Shown here piece by piece: positions 1 through 9,538 of a stretch of 64,000 nt of DNA (position 1 is the stretch's first letter; each line of letters begins with the position of its first letter). The position numbers and the translations under genes were made by a program. The notes beneath the pieces were generated by a model that was not told where the DNA came from, did no database searches, and saw nothing but the letters and a program-made list of their open reading frames with translations. The stretch lies in the NCBI GenBank assembly GCA_036873755.1, contig JAVTVY010017243.1, positions 1 to 64,000 on the forward strand, written 5' to 3'. The stretch comes from Hanleya hanleyi. Taxonomy: Eukaryota; Mollusca; Polyplacophora; Lepidopleurida; Hanleyidae.

Positions 1-822
1 CCTACACTGTCGTTTCATCGCCTAGATCATTTACAGCGCCATGAACGTTCAATTCATGGGCCATCCAAGCGTCGATGCGAAGAATGTGGTCAACTCTTCA
101 AATGACCCAGTCAGTTAAAACGGCATGAGCGTTTGATTCATGGTGCATCACCACGGCATGAGGGACAACTTTCCACTAAAGAGGTACCCAGGAGGGACAG
201 ATGCACTGAAGATGAACCTGGGGAGGAGAATGCCACTGATGATGCGATCACGGAGAGCCCGCCTATACCCACAGCTCAGAAGAGCCTAGATATCCAGCCG
301 GTCCCTAGCATCACTGTTTCCAGTAATACACCTGACAACAACGAACATTTTCTGGAAGATGCGGTGGATGTTCCCAGCGATCTCTTACCTGAAGATCATC
401 CAGTGAGTGAGATGTATCGACGCCATTGGTCCATGATCCGACACTGCTTCCACCATCATCGCCCTATATTGGACTTGTACAATTTCCGACTGACCGACCT
501 CGCCCGTCTACGCAGCTACGTGGAAGCCATCTTCAATGACCAACCTACATCCTTCACATTAAATGTAGCATTTGGGTACATCTTTTGCCATAAGATGACG
601 CCTGAATTGTGCTATTTCTATTCCAGTGCCATCAACCCAGTGTACGACCATCCTTTCACAATCACCAATCGGGCGTCGCTAGAGACGATGCTGACCCAAC
701 TGGACACTGTGGGTCCCTTAGAATGGGGCTATGAACAGCGTACCAACACCAAGTGGATAGTGGAGAGGGTCACCAATGTTACGTTCTTCGTGGTTAAACT
801 GACCACCACCCCCATCGGATGA
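1..822 (+). CDS. C2H2 zinc-finger protein, 3' part, broken by one in-frame TGA
   Basis: One reading frame runs from base 1 to the TGA at 820-822 and is interrupted only by TGA at 103-105. The first 44 codons give the end of one zinc finger (HLQRHERSIHG) and one complete C2H2 finger, C-x2-C-x12-H-x4-H (CEECGQLF ... LKRHERLIHG). The TGA falls inside that finger, between its second Cys and first His. An acidic, Ser/Pro-rich linker follows, then a folded-looking C-terminal domain of about 130 residues rich in His, Trp and Tyr (RRHWSMIRHCFHHH near its start, KWIVERVTNVTFFVV near its end). I do not recognise that domain. A nucleic-acid-binding role is inferred from the fingers alone. The gene continues upstream of the window. 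The nonsense codon suggests a pseudogene, a mobile-element gene or a sequencing error; 106-822 is fully open. Confidence 0.5.
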
Positions 823-1129
823 AAGTATTCACCCATGCACTGATAGATACTCAGAATGCGCAAACAACTATCTGAGGATATGTTGCCTCAACGGTATCCT
901 GGCCTGTCCGATGACGATTAGAACAAACGTTTCAGAGCGAACATGGCCGAAGATGGAACTTTCTGAAATGGCGAATTCTGATTGGACAAGAGTAGCCGAG
1001 AATACATCTAACGGACAGGAACGAATATGACAGATGCAAATGGTGGCCTCTGATTGGACAAGAATATTCTTGAATTGTAAATATACCAACGCGGCTCCCC
1101 CAACGTGGGTATGATGTAACATTGGGGAG

Positions 1130-1135
1130 AATAAA
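1130..1135 (+). terminator. candidate poly(A) signal AATAAA
   Basis: AATAAA lies about 310 bp after the stop of the zinc-finger ORF. It is followed at 1141 by an A-rich run and then (TTG)n-like DNA, which could be the cleavage region or the tail of a retrocopy. The 823-1370 stretch holds no other gene I can support. Confidence 0.35.
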
Positions 1136-1369
1136 CTATATGAAAAAAAACTTCTTGTTGTTGTTGTTCTCTTATGTGTGATCATTGTTGTTGTTGCTGT
1201 TGTTGTTCTCTGTCCGGTCTATATCATGGTGTTAAGGTGTAACGACGGGCGTCGACTGGCGTCACTGCATTTCGAAGAATTAGTGACAATTCCATGGAAT
1301 ATCGGAGCTTCTGAGCTATTTCACCTGGGCGTTGATGCATTAAGAATGGCGTTGGTGGGCGTTGCTACA

Positions 1370-2450
1370 AGATGACATCTCACACGACGCATTCGCACCG
1401 CGGATGGTCCATCTCTACACCAAATACCATCCTTCACCGCCCCAAAATGCTCACTTTCGCTACTACTCGTACTGATGACGTCACCAATGACGTCACAGAT
1501 GCTGTGGATATCCCTCAACGCGGAATGTACACCCCGAGAGTTACAACATGACACCTCTCAGGACGCATTCGGACCAAGAATGGTTCCTCTCTACTCCGAA
1601 TACCTTCCTTCACTGCCTCAAAATGTCCACTTTCGCTACTACTCCTACTGATGACGTCAAAAATGACGTCACAGATGCTTCGGACATGCCTCAACTCGGA
1701 ATGTACACCTCGAGAGCTACAAAATGACACCTCACACGACGCATTCGGACTAAGGATGGTGCATCTCTACACCAAACTCACCCCACGCACCCACAAAATG
1801 TCCACTTTCGCTACTACTCGTACCGATGACGTCATCAATGACGTCACAGATGACGCGGACACCCCTCAAATCGGAATGTACACCCCGAGAACTACAAGAT
1901 GACACCTTCTAGGACGCATTCGAACCGTGAATAGCCCATCTCGACCCCAAATACCTTCATGTACTGCCCGAAAATGGCCACTTTTGCTACTACTCGTACC
2001 GATGACGTCACTGATGACGTCACAGATGACGGGAACATCCCTCAAATCGGAATGTACACCCCGAGAACTACAAGATGACACCTTTCAGGACGCATTCGAA
2101 CCGTGATTAGCCCATCTCGACCCCAAATAACTTCCTTCGCTGCCCCAAAATGGCCACTTTACTTACTACAACCAACTGCGCATGCGCAGATTAACGCGAT
2201 ATGCATTCAAAAACACACCATTCTGACTCTACCCCACACAAGCTTCACTTTGACACCTCACACGACCCATTCGAACCGTGATTAGCTCATCTCTAACCCA
2301 AAGACACCCCTACATAGCACCCAAAATGCCTGTTTTCTATACTACGGCCAGACTGCGCATGCGCAGACTATTGAACACGGACGAACCATTAGTGTAGTCA
2401 AGTGCTCCTCCACGAGAGTTCAAAATAAGACCTCACTCGACCCCATTGGA
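1370..2450. repeat. 176-bp satellite with paired TGACGTCA motifs, then in-phase TGCGCATGCGCA units
   Basis: Units begin with a GATGACACCTC-type motif and an 'acGCATTCG' stretch at about 1370, 1546, 1723, 1899, 2075 and 2250. Four units each hold two copies of the CRE palindrome TGACGTCA 12 bp apart: 1476/1488, 1652/1664, 1827/1839 and 2003/2015. The next two units have the palindrome TGCGCATGCGCA (2177, 2354) at the same phase instead. The short antisense ORFs here are by-products of the repeat. Flanks of the unit (ACTTTCGCTACTACTCGTAC) are conserved, so this is one satellite family with two core versions. Confidence 0.85.
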
Positions 2451-2544
2451 CCATGAGTGGCCCACTTAGACTCCAACATGTCCACCCCGTATGGGCCTAT
2501 ACACCCATAGCCATGCAGTATAGGCCTATGGGCCTACCCAGGCC

Positions 2545-3365
2545 TCGGTGACTTTTTTCAAAAATTTCACCGATTCGCACGGGGACACTTCCTATCATGT
2601 TCTAAATGCCGAGACGAGTAAAACGAGACCCCACAACCCTACCGCAAATGTATAGAAGTACGTTTCCCAGGGGGACAAACATTGATCCTATACCCTCAGT
2701 ATGGGTCTATATGGGGCTCGGTGACTTTTTTCAAAAATTTCACCGATTCGCACGGGGACACTTCCTATCATGTTCTAAATGACGAGACGAGTAAAACGAG
2801 ACCCCACAACCCTACCGCAAATGCATAGAAGTACGTTTCCCAGGGGGCAAACATCGGTCCTATACCCTCAGTATGGGACTATATGAGGCTATATCGTACT
2901 TTTTCAAAAATTTCACCGATTCGCACGGGGACACTTCCTATCATGTTCTAAATGACGAGACGAGTAAAACGAGACCCCACAACCCTACCGCAAATGTATA
3001 GAAGTACGTTTCCCAGGGGGACAAACATCGAACCTATACCCCAGTATGGGACTATATGGGGCTCGGTGACTTTTTCAAAAATTTCACCGATTCGCACGGG
3101 GACACTTCCTATCATGTTCTAAATGACGAGACGAGTAAAACGAGACCCCACAACCCTACTGCAAATGTATAGAAGTACGTTTCCCAGGGGGACAAACATC
3201 GGTCCTATACCCTCAGTATGGGACTATATGAGGCTATATCGTACTTTTTCAAAAATTTCACCGATTCGCACGGGGACACTTCCCATCATGTTCTAAATGA
3301 CGAGACGAGTAAAACGAGACCCCACAACCCTACCGCAAATGTATAGAAGTACGTTTCCCAGGATG
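2545..3365. repeat. ~174-bp satellite, 5 copies
   Basis: The block starting TTCAAAAATTTCACCGATTC recurs at about 2557, 2730, 2903, 3073 and 3249. Units are nearly identical through to GTTTCCCAGGGGG, followed by a more variable TATACCCTCAGTATGG segment. No ORF is conserved across units. Confidence 0.9.
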
Positions 3366-3374
3366 GTGCTATAC

Positions 3375-3635
3375 CTCCCATATCCCATATAGGCATTTTC
3401 CCGTAATTTAGGATAAAGTCCGTATTCCGTATTTTTTCAGGAAAATTTTTACATACACCCACCCTGGAACTAGGGGAAGATAACTCTGTTGATAGACAAG
3501 CCCCGTTAAGCCCGGCGACCTATATACCCCTCATACCCCATATAGGCATTTCCCCAGGTTTTTCGATAAAGTCCGTGTTCCGTATTTTTTTTTTTCAGGA
3601 AAAATTTTACATGCACCCACCCAGCCATCAAATAC
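3375..3635. repeat. two tandem copies of a ~145-bp repeat
   Basis: The segment TATAGGCATTT ... GATAAAGTCCGTRTTCCGTATTTTTT ... ACACCCACCC occurs at about 3390 and again at about 3540, between the 174-bp and the 151-bp satellites. Confidence 0.7.
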
Positions 3636-3639
3636 CCCT

Positions 3640-4600
3640 TCACCTAGGCTTCACGTTGATACCTCACTCGACCCCATTCGACCATTAGGGCTCCCCTAGA
3701 TGCCAAAACGTCTATTTTCATACCCTTGGGCCACCGCGCATGCGCAGAAGGCCGATATGTCAACCCCACTCCCAGTCCATTAGATGCCCCTTCATGAATG
3801 CTTCACTTTGATACCTCACTCGACCCCATTGGACCATTAGGGGCTTCCCTAGCTCCAAAAAGGCTATTTTCATACCCTTCGGCCACCGCGCATGCGCAGA
3901 ATGCCGATATTTCAACCCCACGCCCAGTCCATTAGATGCCCCTTCACGAATGCTTCACTTTGATACCTCATACGACTCCATTGGACCATTAGGGGCTTCC
4001 CTAGCTCAAACGTCTATTTCCATACCCTTGGGTCACCGCGCATGCGCAGAATGCCGATATTTCAACCCCACGCCCAGTCCATCAGATGCCCCTTCACGAA
4101 TGCTTCACTTTGATACCTCATACGACTCCATTGGCCCATTAGGGACTCCCCTAGCTCCAAACCGCTATTTCCATACCCTTGGGCCACCGCGCATGCGCAG
4201 AATGCCGATATTTCAACCCCACACCCAGCCCATCAGATGCCCCTTCACGAATGCTTCACATCGATACCTCACTCGACCCCATTGGTCCATTAGGTGCTTC
4301 CCTAGCTCCAAAACGTCTATTTCCATACCCTTGGGCCTCCGCGCATGCGCAGAATGCCGATAGTTCAACCCGCGCCCAGCCCATCAGATGCCCCTTCACA
4401 TATGCTTCACTTTGATACCTCACTCGACCCCATCGGTCAACTAGGGGCTCCCATAGCTCCAAAAAGGCTGTTTTCATACCCTTCGGCCGCCGCGCATGCG
4501 CAGAAGGCCGATATGTCAACCCCACACCCAACCCATTAGATGCCCCTTCACCTAAGCTTCACTTTGATACCTCACTCACCCAATCGGACCATTTTATCTA
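3640..4600. repeat. 151-bp satellite with NRF1-like GCGCATGCGC core, 6-7 copies
   Basis: GCGCATGCGC recurs at 3736, 3888, 4038, 4189, 4341 and 4492, spacing 150-152 bp. Each is embedded in a unit running CTTCACTTTGATACCTCAC ... CATTGGACCATTAGG ... CATACCCTTGGGCC. The opening resembles the last units of the 176-bp satellite (ACACCTCACACGACCCATTC), so the two families look related. The overlapping small ORFs on both strands are repeat artefacts. Confidence 0.88.
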
Positions 4601-4604
4601 GGGA

Positions 4605-4960
4605 CTACTTTTTCTCCGCGGAAGCTTTTTCCCGAGACCGAATCACCGCCAAAACCACGGCCAAACCGCATCACCGCGCATGAATACATTTTTTTTTTTT
4701 TTTTTTTTGCCGGAACTTTTTTTTTCCTGCCGGAACTATGCACTCATTGACACCGGTGTCAATGAGTGCACTGGTGAGTGGGTGGGTTCAAAATGTCTGG
4801 GTGGGTGGGTTCAAAATGTAAGTAGCCGCCATTTTGAACCCACCCACTCACTATAGGCCACGCCCCCTCATCACGCATGCGCACCTCCCCAATACCGCCA
4901 CAATACCGCCACAATTTTGGTTCTGCGCATGCGCAGTGAGGCGCTAAATACCCGTTTTAC
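4605..4960. repeat. palindrome-rich segment
   Basis: Contains a perfect 32-bp palindrome at 4739-4770 centred on ACCGGT, then GAGTGGGTGGGTTCAAAATG (about 4775) with its inverted copy CATTTTGAACCCACCCACTC (about 4830), then two more NRF1-like sites (about 4874 and 4924). Probably a degraded foldback element; no gene seen. Confidence 0.6.
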
Positions 4961-5289
4961 TCTTTATATACTACTAACCTCATATTAATGCAGTTTATTC
5001 TATTGCAGATGTTTATTTTTTGTCTACACCGTGAAGATGACACCATGTATGCGTTGTTTAGACACATTGCGAAATTAACCCAAAAAGAATTTTTAAGTGA
5101 ACTTTATGAAATAATATGAAGAGTAGCGAACATCCCATATGACCATTTTAACAAAGCAAACATTTGTGCCAATGTCTACTATTCTGTGTCATTCAGTGCT
5201 GATGGATGCTTAATTTAATTTTGACGTATCGCATTCAGTCATATACATGTAACATCCTGTTCAAAAGATACGAAGGAACATAAGTATGT

Positions 5290-5395
5290 TTTGAGGTATG
5301 ATCTCGGGAAAACATAATTTACAATGGTGCCCGACTAAGCTGTATGATCTCGGGAAAACATAATTTGCAATGGTGACCGACTAAGCTGTAAATTG
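5290..5395. repeat. short tandem duplication
   Basis: The stretch TATGATCTCGGGAAAACATA ... GACTAAGCTGTA is present twice in tandem (about 5297 and 5342). The surrounding 4960-5290 is AT-rich with no supportable gene. Confidence 0.7.
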
Positions 5396-5500
5396 ACACA
5401 TGTATTCAAAGCGGAATGGTTACTAGACCTGCTAAAATTGACACATTTATTCAATGAGTAATTACCTGTAAATGAATTACATTTATTCAACAGAGTTATA

Positions 5501-7045
5501 TGTAAGCTGTACACTATCCATTAAATATACGAAGAGGTGTAAATTGATACTAAATTGATATACTAATCTGTGAAAGAATTACTGCTATTCAACGAGAGAT
5601 GGTTATCAGCTGTACACTGATAGATCTATTCAATGAGAGACTGTTATCAACTGTACACTGATAGGTCTATTCAATGAGACCGTTGTCAGCTGTACACTGA
5701 TATGTCTATTCAATGAGAGACCGTTATCACCTGTACACTGATAGGTCTATTCAATGAGAGACCGTTACCACCTGTACACTGATATGTCTATTCAATGAGA
5801 GACTGTTATCACCTGTACACTGATAGGTCTATTCAATGAGAGACCGTTACCACCTATACACTGATATGTCTATTCAATGAGAGACCGTTATCACCTGTAC
5901 ACATATGTCTATTCAATGAGAGACCGCTATCAGCTGTACACTGATATGTCTATTCAATGAGAGACCGCTATCAGCTGTACACTGAAATGTCTGTTCAATG
6001 AGAGACCGTTAGCACCTGTACACTGATATGCCTATTCAATGAGAGACCGTTATCACCTGTACACTGATAGCTCTATTCAATGAGAGACCGTTATCACCTG
6101 TACACTGATACGACTATAATCTGTGAATGAATACAGCCTTTAAAATTAATGCGGAATGATTTGGCGAGTTAACGCTAATGCTGTAAAACATATTATTTTT
6201 GTGGCAATTTGTGATTGATTAGTTTTGAGCTGTAAGCTGTACACTATCCATTAAATATACGAAGAGGTGTAAATTGATACTAAATTGATATACTAATCTG
6301 TGAAAGAATTACTGCTATTCAACGAGAGACGGTTATCAGCTGTACACTGATAGGTCTATTCAATGAGAGATCGTAATCAGCTGTACACTGATAGGTCTGT
6401 TCAATGAGAGACCGTTATCAGCTGTACACTGATAGGTCTATTCAATGAGAGACCGTTATCAGCTGTACACTGATAGGTCTATTCAATGAGACCGTTATCA
6501 CCTGTACACTGATATGTCTATTCAATGAGAGATCGTAATCAGCTGTACACTGATAGGTCTATTCAATGAGAGATCGTAATCAGCTGTACACTGATAGGTC
6601 TGTTCAATGAGAGACCGTTATCAGCTGTACACTGATAGGTCTATTCAATGAGAGACCGTCATCACCTGTACACTGATAGGTCTATTCGATGAGAGACCGT
6701 TATCACCTGTACACTGATATGTCTATTCAATGAGAGACCGCTATCAGCTGTACACTGAAATGTCTGTTCAATGAGAGACCGTTATCACCTGTACACTGAT
6801 ATGCCTATTCAATGAGAGACCGTTATCACCTGTACACTGATAGCTCTATTCAATGAGAGACCGTTATCACCTGTACACTGATAGGTCTATTCAATGAGAG
6901 ATCGTTATCACCTGTACACTGATACGACTATAATCTGTGAATGAATACAGCCTTCAAAATTAATGCGGAATGATTTGGCGAGTTTACCCTAATGCTGTAA
7001 AACATATTATTTTTGTGGCAATTTGTGATTGATTAGTTTTGAGAC
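5501..7045. repeat. 730-bp tandem duplication of a 41-bp minisatellite block
   Basis: The 41-bp unit (GTCTATTCAATGAGAGACCG + TTATCACCTGTACACTGATAG) recurs in two blocks, about 5590-6110 and 6320-6930. Each block has the same leader (TGTAAGCTGTACACTATCCA at 5501 and 6231, exactly 730 bp apart) and the same trailer (TAATCTGTGAATGAATACAG ... TTTGTGGCAATTTGTG). So a whole leader-array-trailer cassette was duplicated. The 7046-7352 stretch after it is unique AT-rich DNA. Confidence 0.9.
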
Positions 7046-7352
7046 TTTTGCATCATTTCGCGATCGTTAAATGCCCAACATTATAGGCATACCATTATTT
7101 ACTTTTTCGGGCATTTAATTATCACAAATTTTTCACTCGCGCAAAACGACAAGATTAAATGCACGAGAAAACACCATGTTTCACATTATCTCTCTGAATC
7201 TTTGTTTAAATGGATTTTGACTATTAGGAGCTATATATTAGCATTTTAACATCAATAAATAATTCTAATATAAATTACTTTATAATAATGTTCTATATAC
7301 ATGATAGAATAGTTAGTCTGATAGAAGTATTAGCTGTCTCTCATAGACATCA

Positions 7353-7894
7353 TTATACACCCGTTTCTTTACGAGAGGGGACAAGTTGGCTCTCAGAAGC
7401 CATTTGCCGTGATTTTGAATTTGCCAGATCATAGTCAGGACCTGAGCAACATTCCTCGATAGCTGAGTTTTTGGAGGTCCTTGGATGCCCACTAGTTTCC
7501 TTCAGAATATCGATAGGGCCTCTTTTCTCTTCGTCCTCTGCACTGCTTCCCCTGCTTAATACCTCACTACAGGAGCTCGGCGTCGGGGTATCAACTTCGG
7601 ACAACCTCCGGAGATTACCGAAAGGGGCCGAGAGAGGTGGTTCGAAGACGTTATCTAGGTCATCCCGGTACAGTGTCGTTGGCGTCAAATCCGACGTTAC
7701 CGACGTTCGCATCATCTGAGAAGAGTATCCCTCATCTCCGTCCGTCGATTGCGTCGAAGAGTTGCGAGTTCTAGATGACGGTTTGCATTTTAACTTGTCG
7801 AAGAGGCCGGTGGTCGAAGTTTGGCGACTCACCCCTGGGCTCGGATACATAATCTTATCCAGCAATCCTGTTGTCGAGGTCTGCCGACTTATTC
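7353..7894 (-). CDS. terminal exon of a Ser-rich protein with SRQTSTTGL repeats (minus strand)
   Basis: Read on the minus strand, a splice acceptor (TGTTTCACTTACAG) ends at 7895 and the exon is open from 7894 to TAA at 7353-7355: 2 phase bases plus 179 codons. It begins ISRQTSTTGLLDKIMYPSPG and then repeats as VSRQTSTTGLFDK, so the exon opens inside a ~20-residue tandem peptide repeat. The two phase bases (GA) would complete a Gly codon, matching the PG that precedes the second repeat. The rest is hydrophilic, rich in Ser, Asp and Glu and probably disordered; RQTS resembles basophilic-kinase sites. Upstream exons were not found and the protein family is not recognised. Base composition is clearly less AT-rich than the flanks, supporting real coding DNA. 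Confidence 0.6.
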
Positions 7895-9538
7895 CTGTAA
7901 GTGAAACAGAGACGAAGGGGTTTATATATGCTAGATGATAGGTAAAAAAGACAAATCACTATACCGGTACCATCAGATTTATGTTTTACAAACATTTAAC
8001 ATTAAAGTCGATTCAATCGATCAATAAAATCAACGAACAGCAAACGTTTCAACAAAATATCCATGAAATGATAGAAATTTAGCTTACAGAGTAATCCAAA
8101 ACTGAACTGAAGTAGCTTAAAACTATATCTTTGCAATGGAAGATTCATGAACCATAATTCATTTAAGACAATCATATCAATACACAACAATCTACAGAAA
8201 ATACTCAATGTTAGGATATATTTTTTTAGATCGTTATTTCTGCAATAAGTCTGCACTAATAAGCTGCAATATATAATAAAACTCATCAATATGCGTGATC
8301 AACCATTAAATTTCGTTATGTGCCCATGCGATACAATAATGTGCCAATATATTCTAATACGTATTCAACTAAGGAAATGAGGACAATGTGTGCTAAGTGT
8401 CACGTGTGCATATGTATATATAACAGCATAATTATGCTTTTTTTAACATGTTGCGTGTTATATGAACACATCAAATATTAAAGGCAGATAAAAAATAATA
8501 GCCATTGTTGATTGCGAGAAATCGAGATTATAATCAAAGGAATTTTTTTGCTTGGTCTGCTTTGCAGAACAACTAAATGGAGTTTTATATAAATAACAAT
8601 GCATCATGGATATCTTCCAGTTTTCAACATCTGATTGGTCAATTCAAATAGTAATCCAACATTTTCATTGGCTTGTGAACAAAACTGGAAGACAATGCAG
8701 CCAATTAGAGTTTCTGTAAAGGTACCGTACATTGATGCAGATATTTGCAACACTGAAGAAGAAAAAGCACTGAAGCAGAAAGCAAAAAAATAAAAATAAT
8801 AACAATAATAAACAAACAAAAAGAGTAAAAATCAAAAAAATCAAAGCGCAACTGAACTGAACGAAAATATGAAAGTCCAATCTGAAATGACCGGCTTAGC
8901 ATTTGATTCATGAGCTAGTTTTCACCATATATGATCAAATATGTCCTTAAGAGGTGAAAACAACTGGACTACCATCTGAAGGTTCAAAATCGGGTTGCGA
9001 TGGATCATGGTCATCTTATTGGTTACCGCAACACCTCAGAAGTTTTACCCCATCTTGAGGCGTTAGACTTCTCAATGCTCATCGACTAGAGTCAGATGGC
9101 TTATTTGTTTCATTATCTAATTCGGCGTACGTCGCTGCTAGGGGCCGTGCGAATACTTCATTGTCTCCACACAACAGCTGCAATAGAAGCGCGGCTGAGA
9201 TAATAAGGCTTTGTCCGAGAATCCACCCTATTCTCGGGTCTGATATGAGGTGCTGAGGAAAACTGTCCTGAGGAGTAATATGGTTGCTTTTTATTCACCA
9301 GACGTCAGTTTTTATAGTTCTTCTGACTTTAAAATAGATAGTTGACTTCAATTCTAAGTCTGTCAATGATAGAGATACACGACGCTTCATATCATCTGAA
9401 CGAAAGACAGGTGATGCTTCATAATTTCAATGGTAGATGGCGAGACCTGAATCGCCATCGCGAATGGAAGGGTTATCCTTTCAGATTGGACAATCTACTC
9501 TACTCTCCTATGAAAGAAGTTGTATTTTCGTCATGGAA
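7895..9538. other. AT-rich DNA without a supportable gene
   Basis: Presumably intron or upstream sequence of the minus-strand gene. Minus-strand ORFs at 8.0-8.9 kb are phenylalanine/leucine-rich readings of A-rich DNA. A short CTAGGGGCCGTGCG motif at about 9139 resembles one in the Penelope-type tails (31.1, 55.3 kb) and in the repeats at 62.9 and 63.4 kb. Confidence 0.4.

Noticed and set aside
1321..2081. Repeated antisense ORFs with a shared peptide (SSRGVHS...)
   Set aside because: Generated by the 176-bp satellite; unit length varies between 175 and 177, breaking the frame.
3950..4539. Long overlapping ORFs on both strands
   Set aside because: They follow the 151-bp satellite; the same peptide recurs with the unit and shifts frame.
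8002..8911. Phe/Leu-rich minus-strand ORFs resembling membrane proteins
   Set aside because: They arise from A-rich plus-strand DNA; hydrophobicity is a composition effect.
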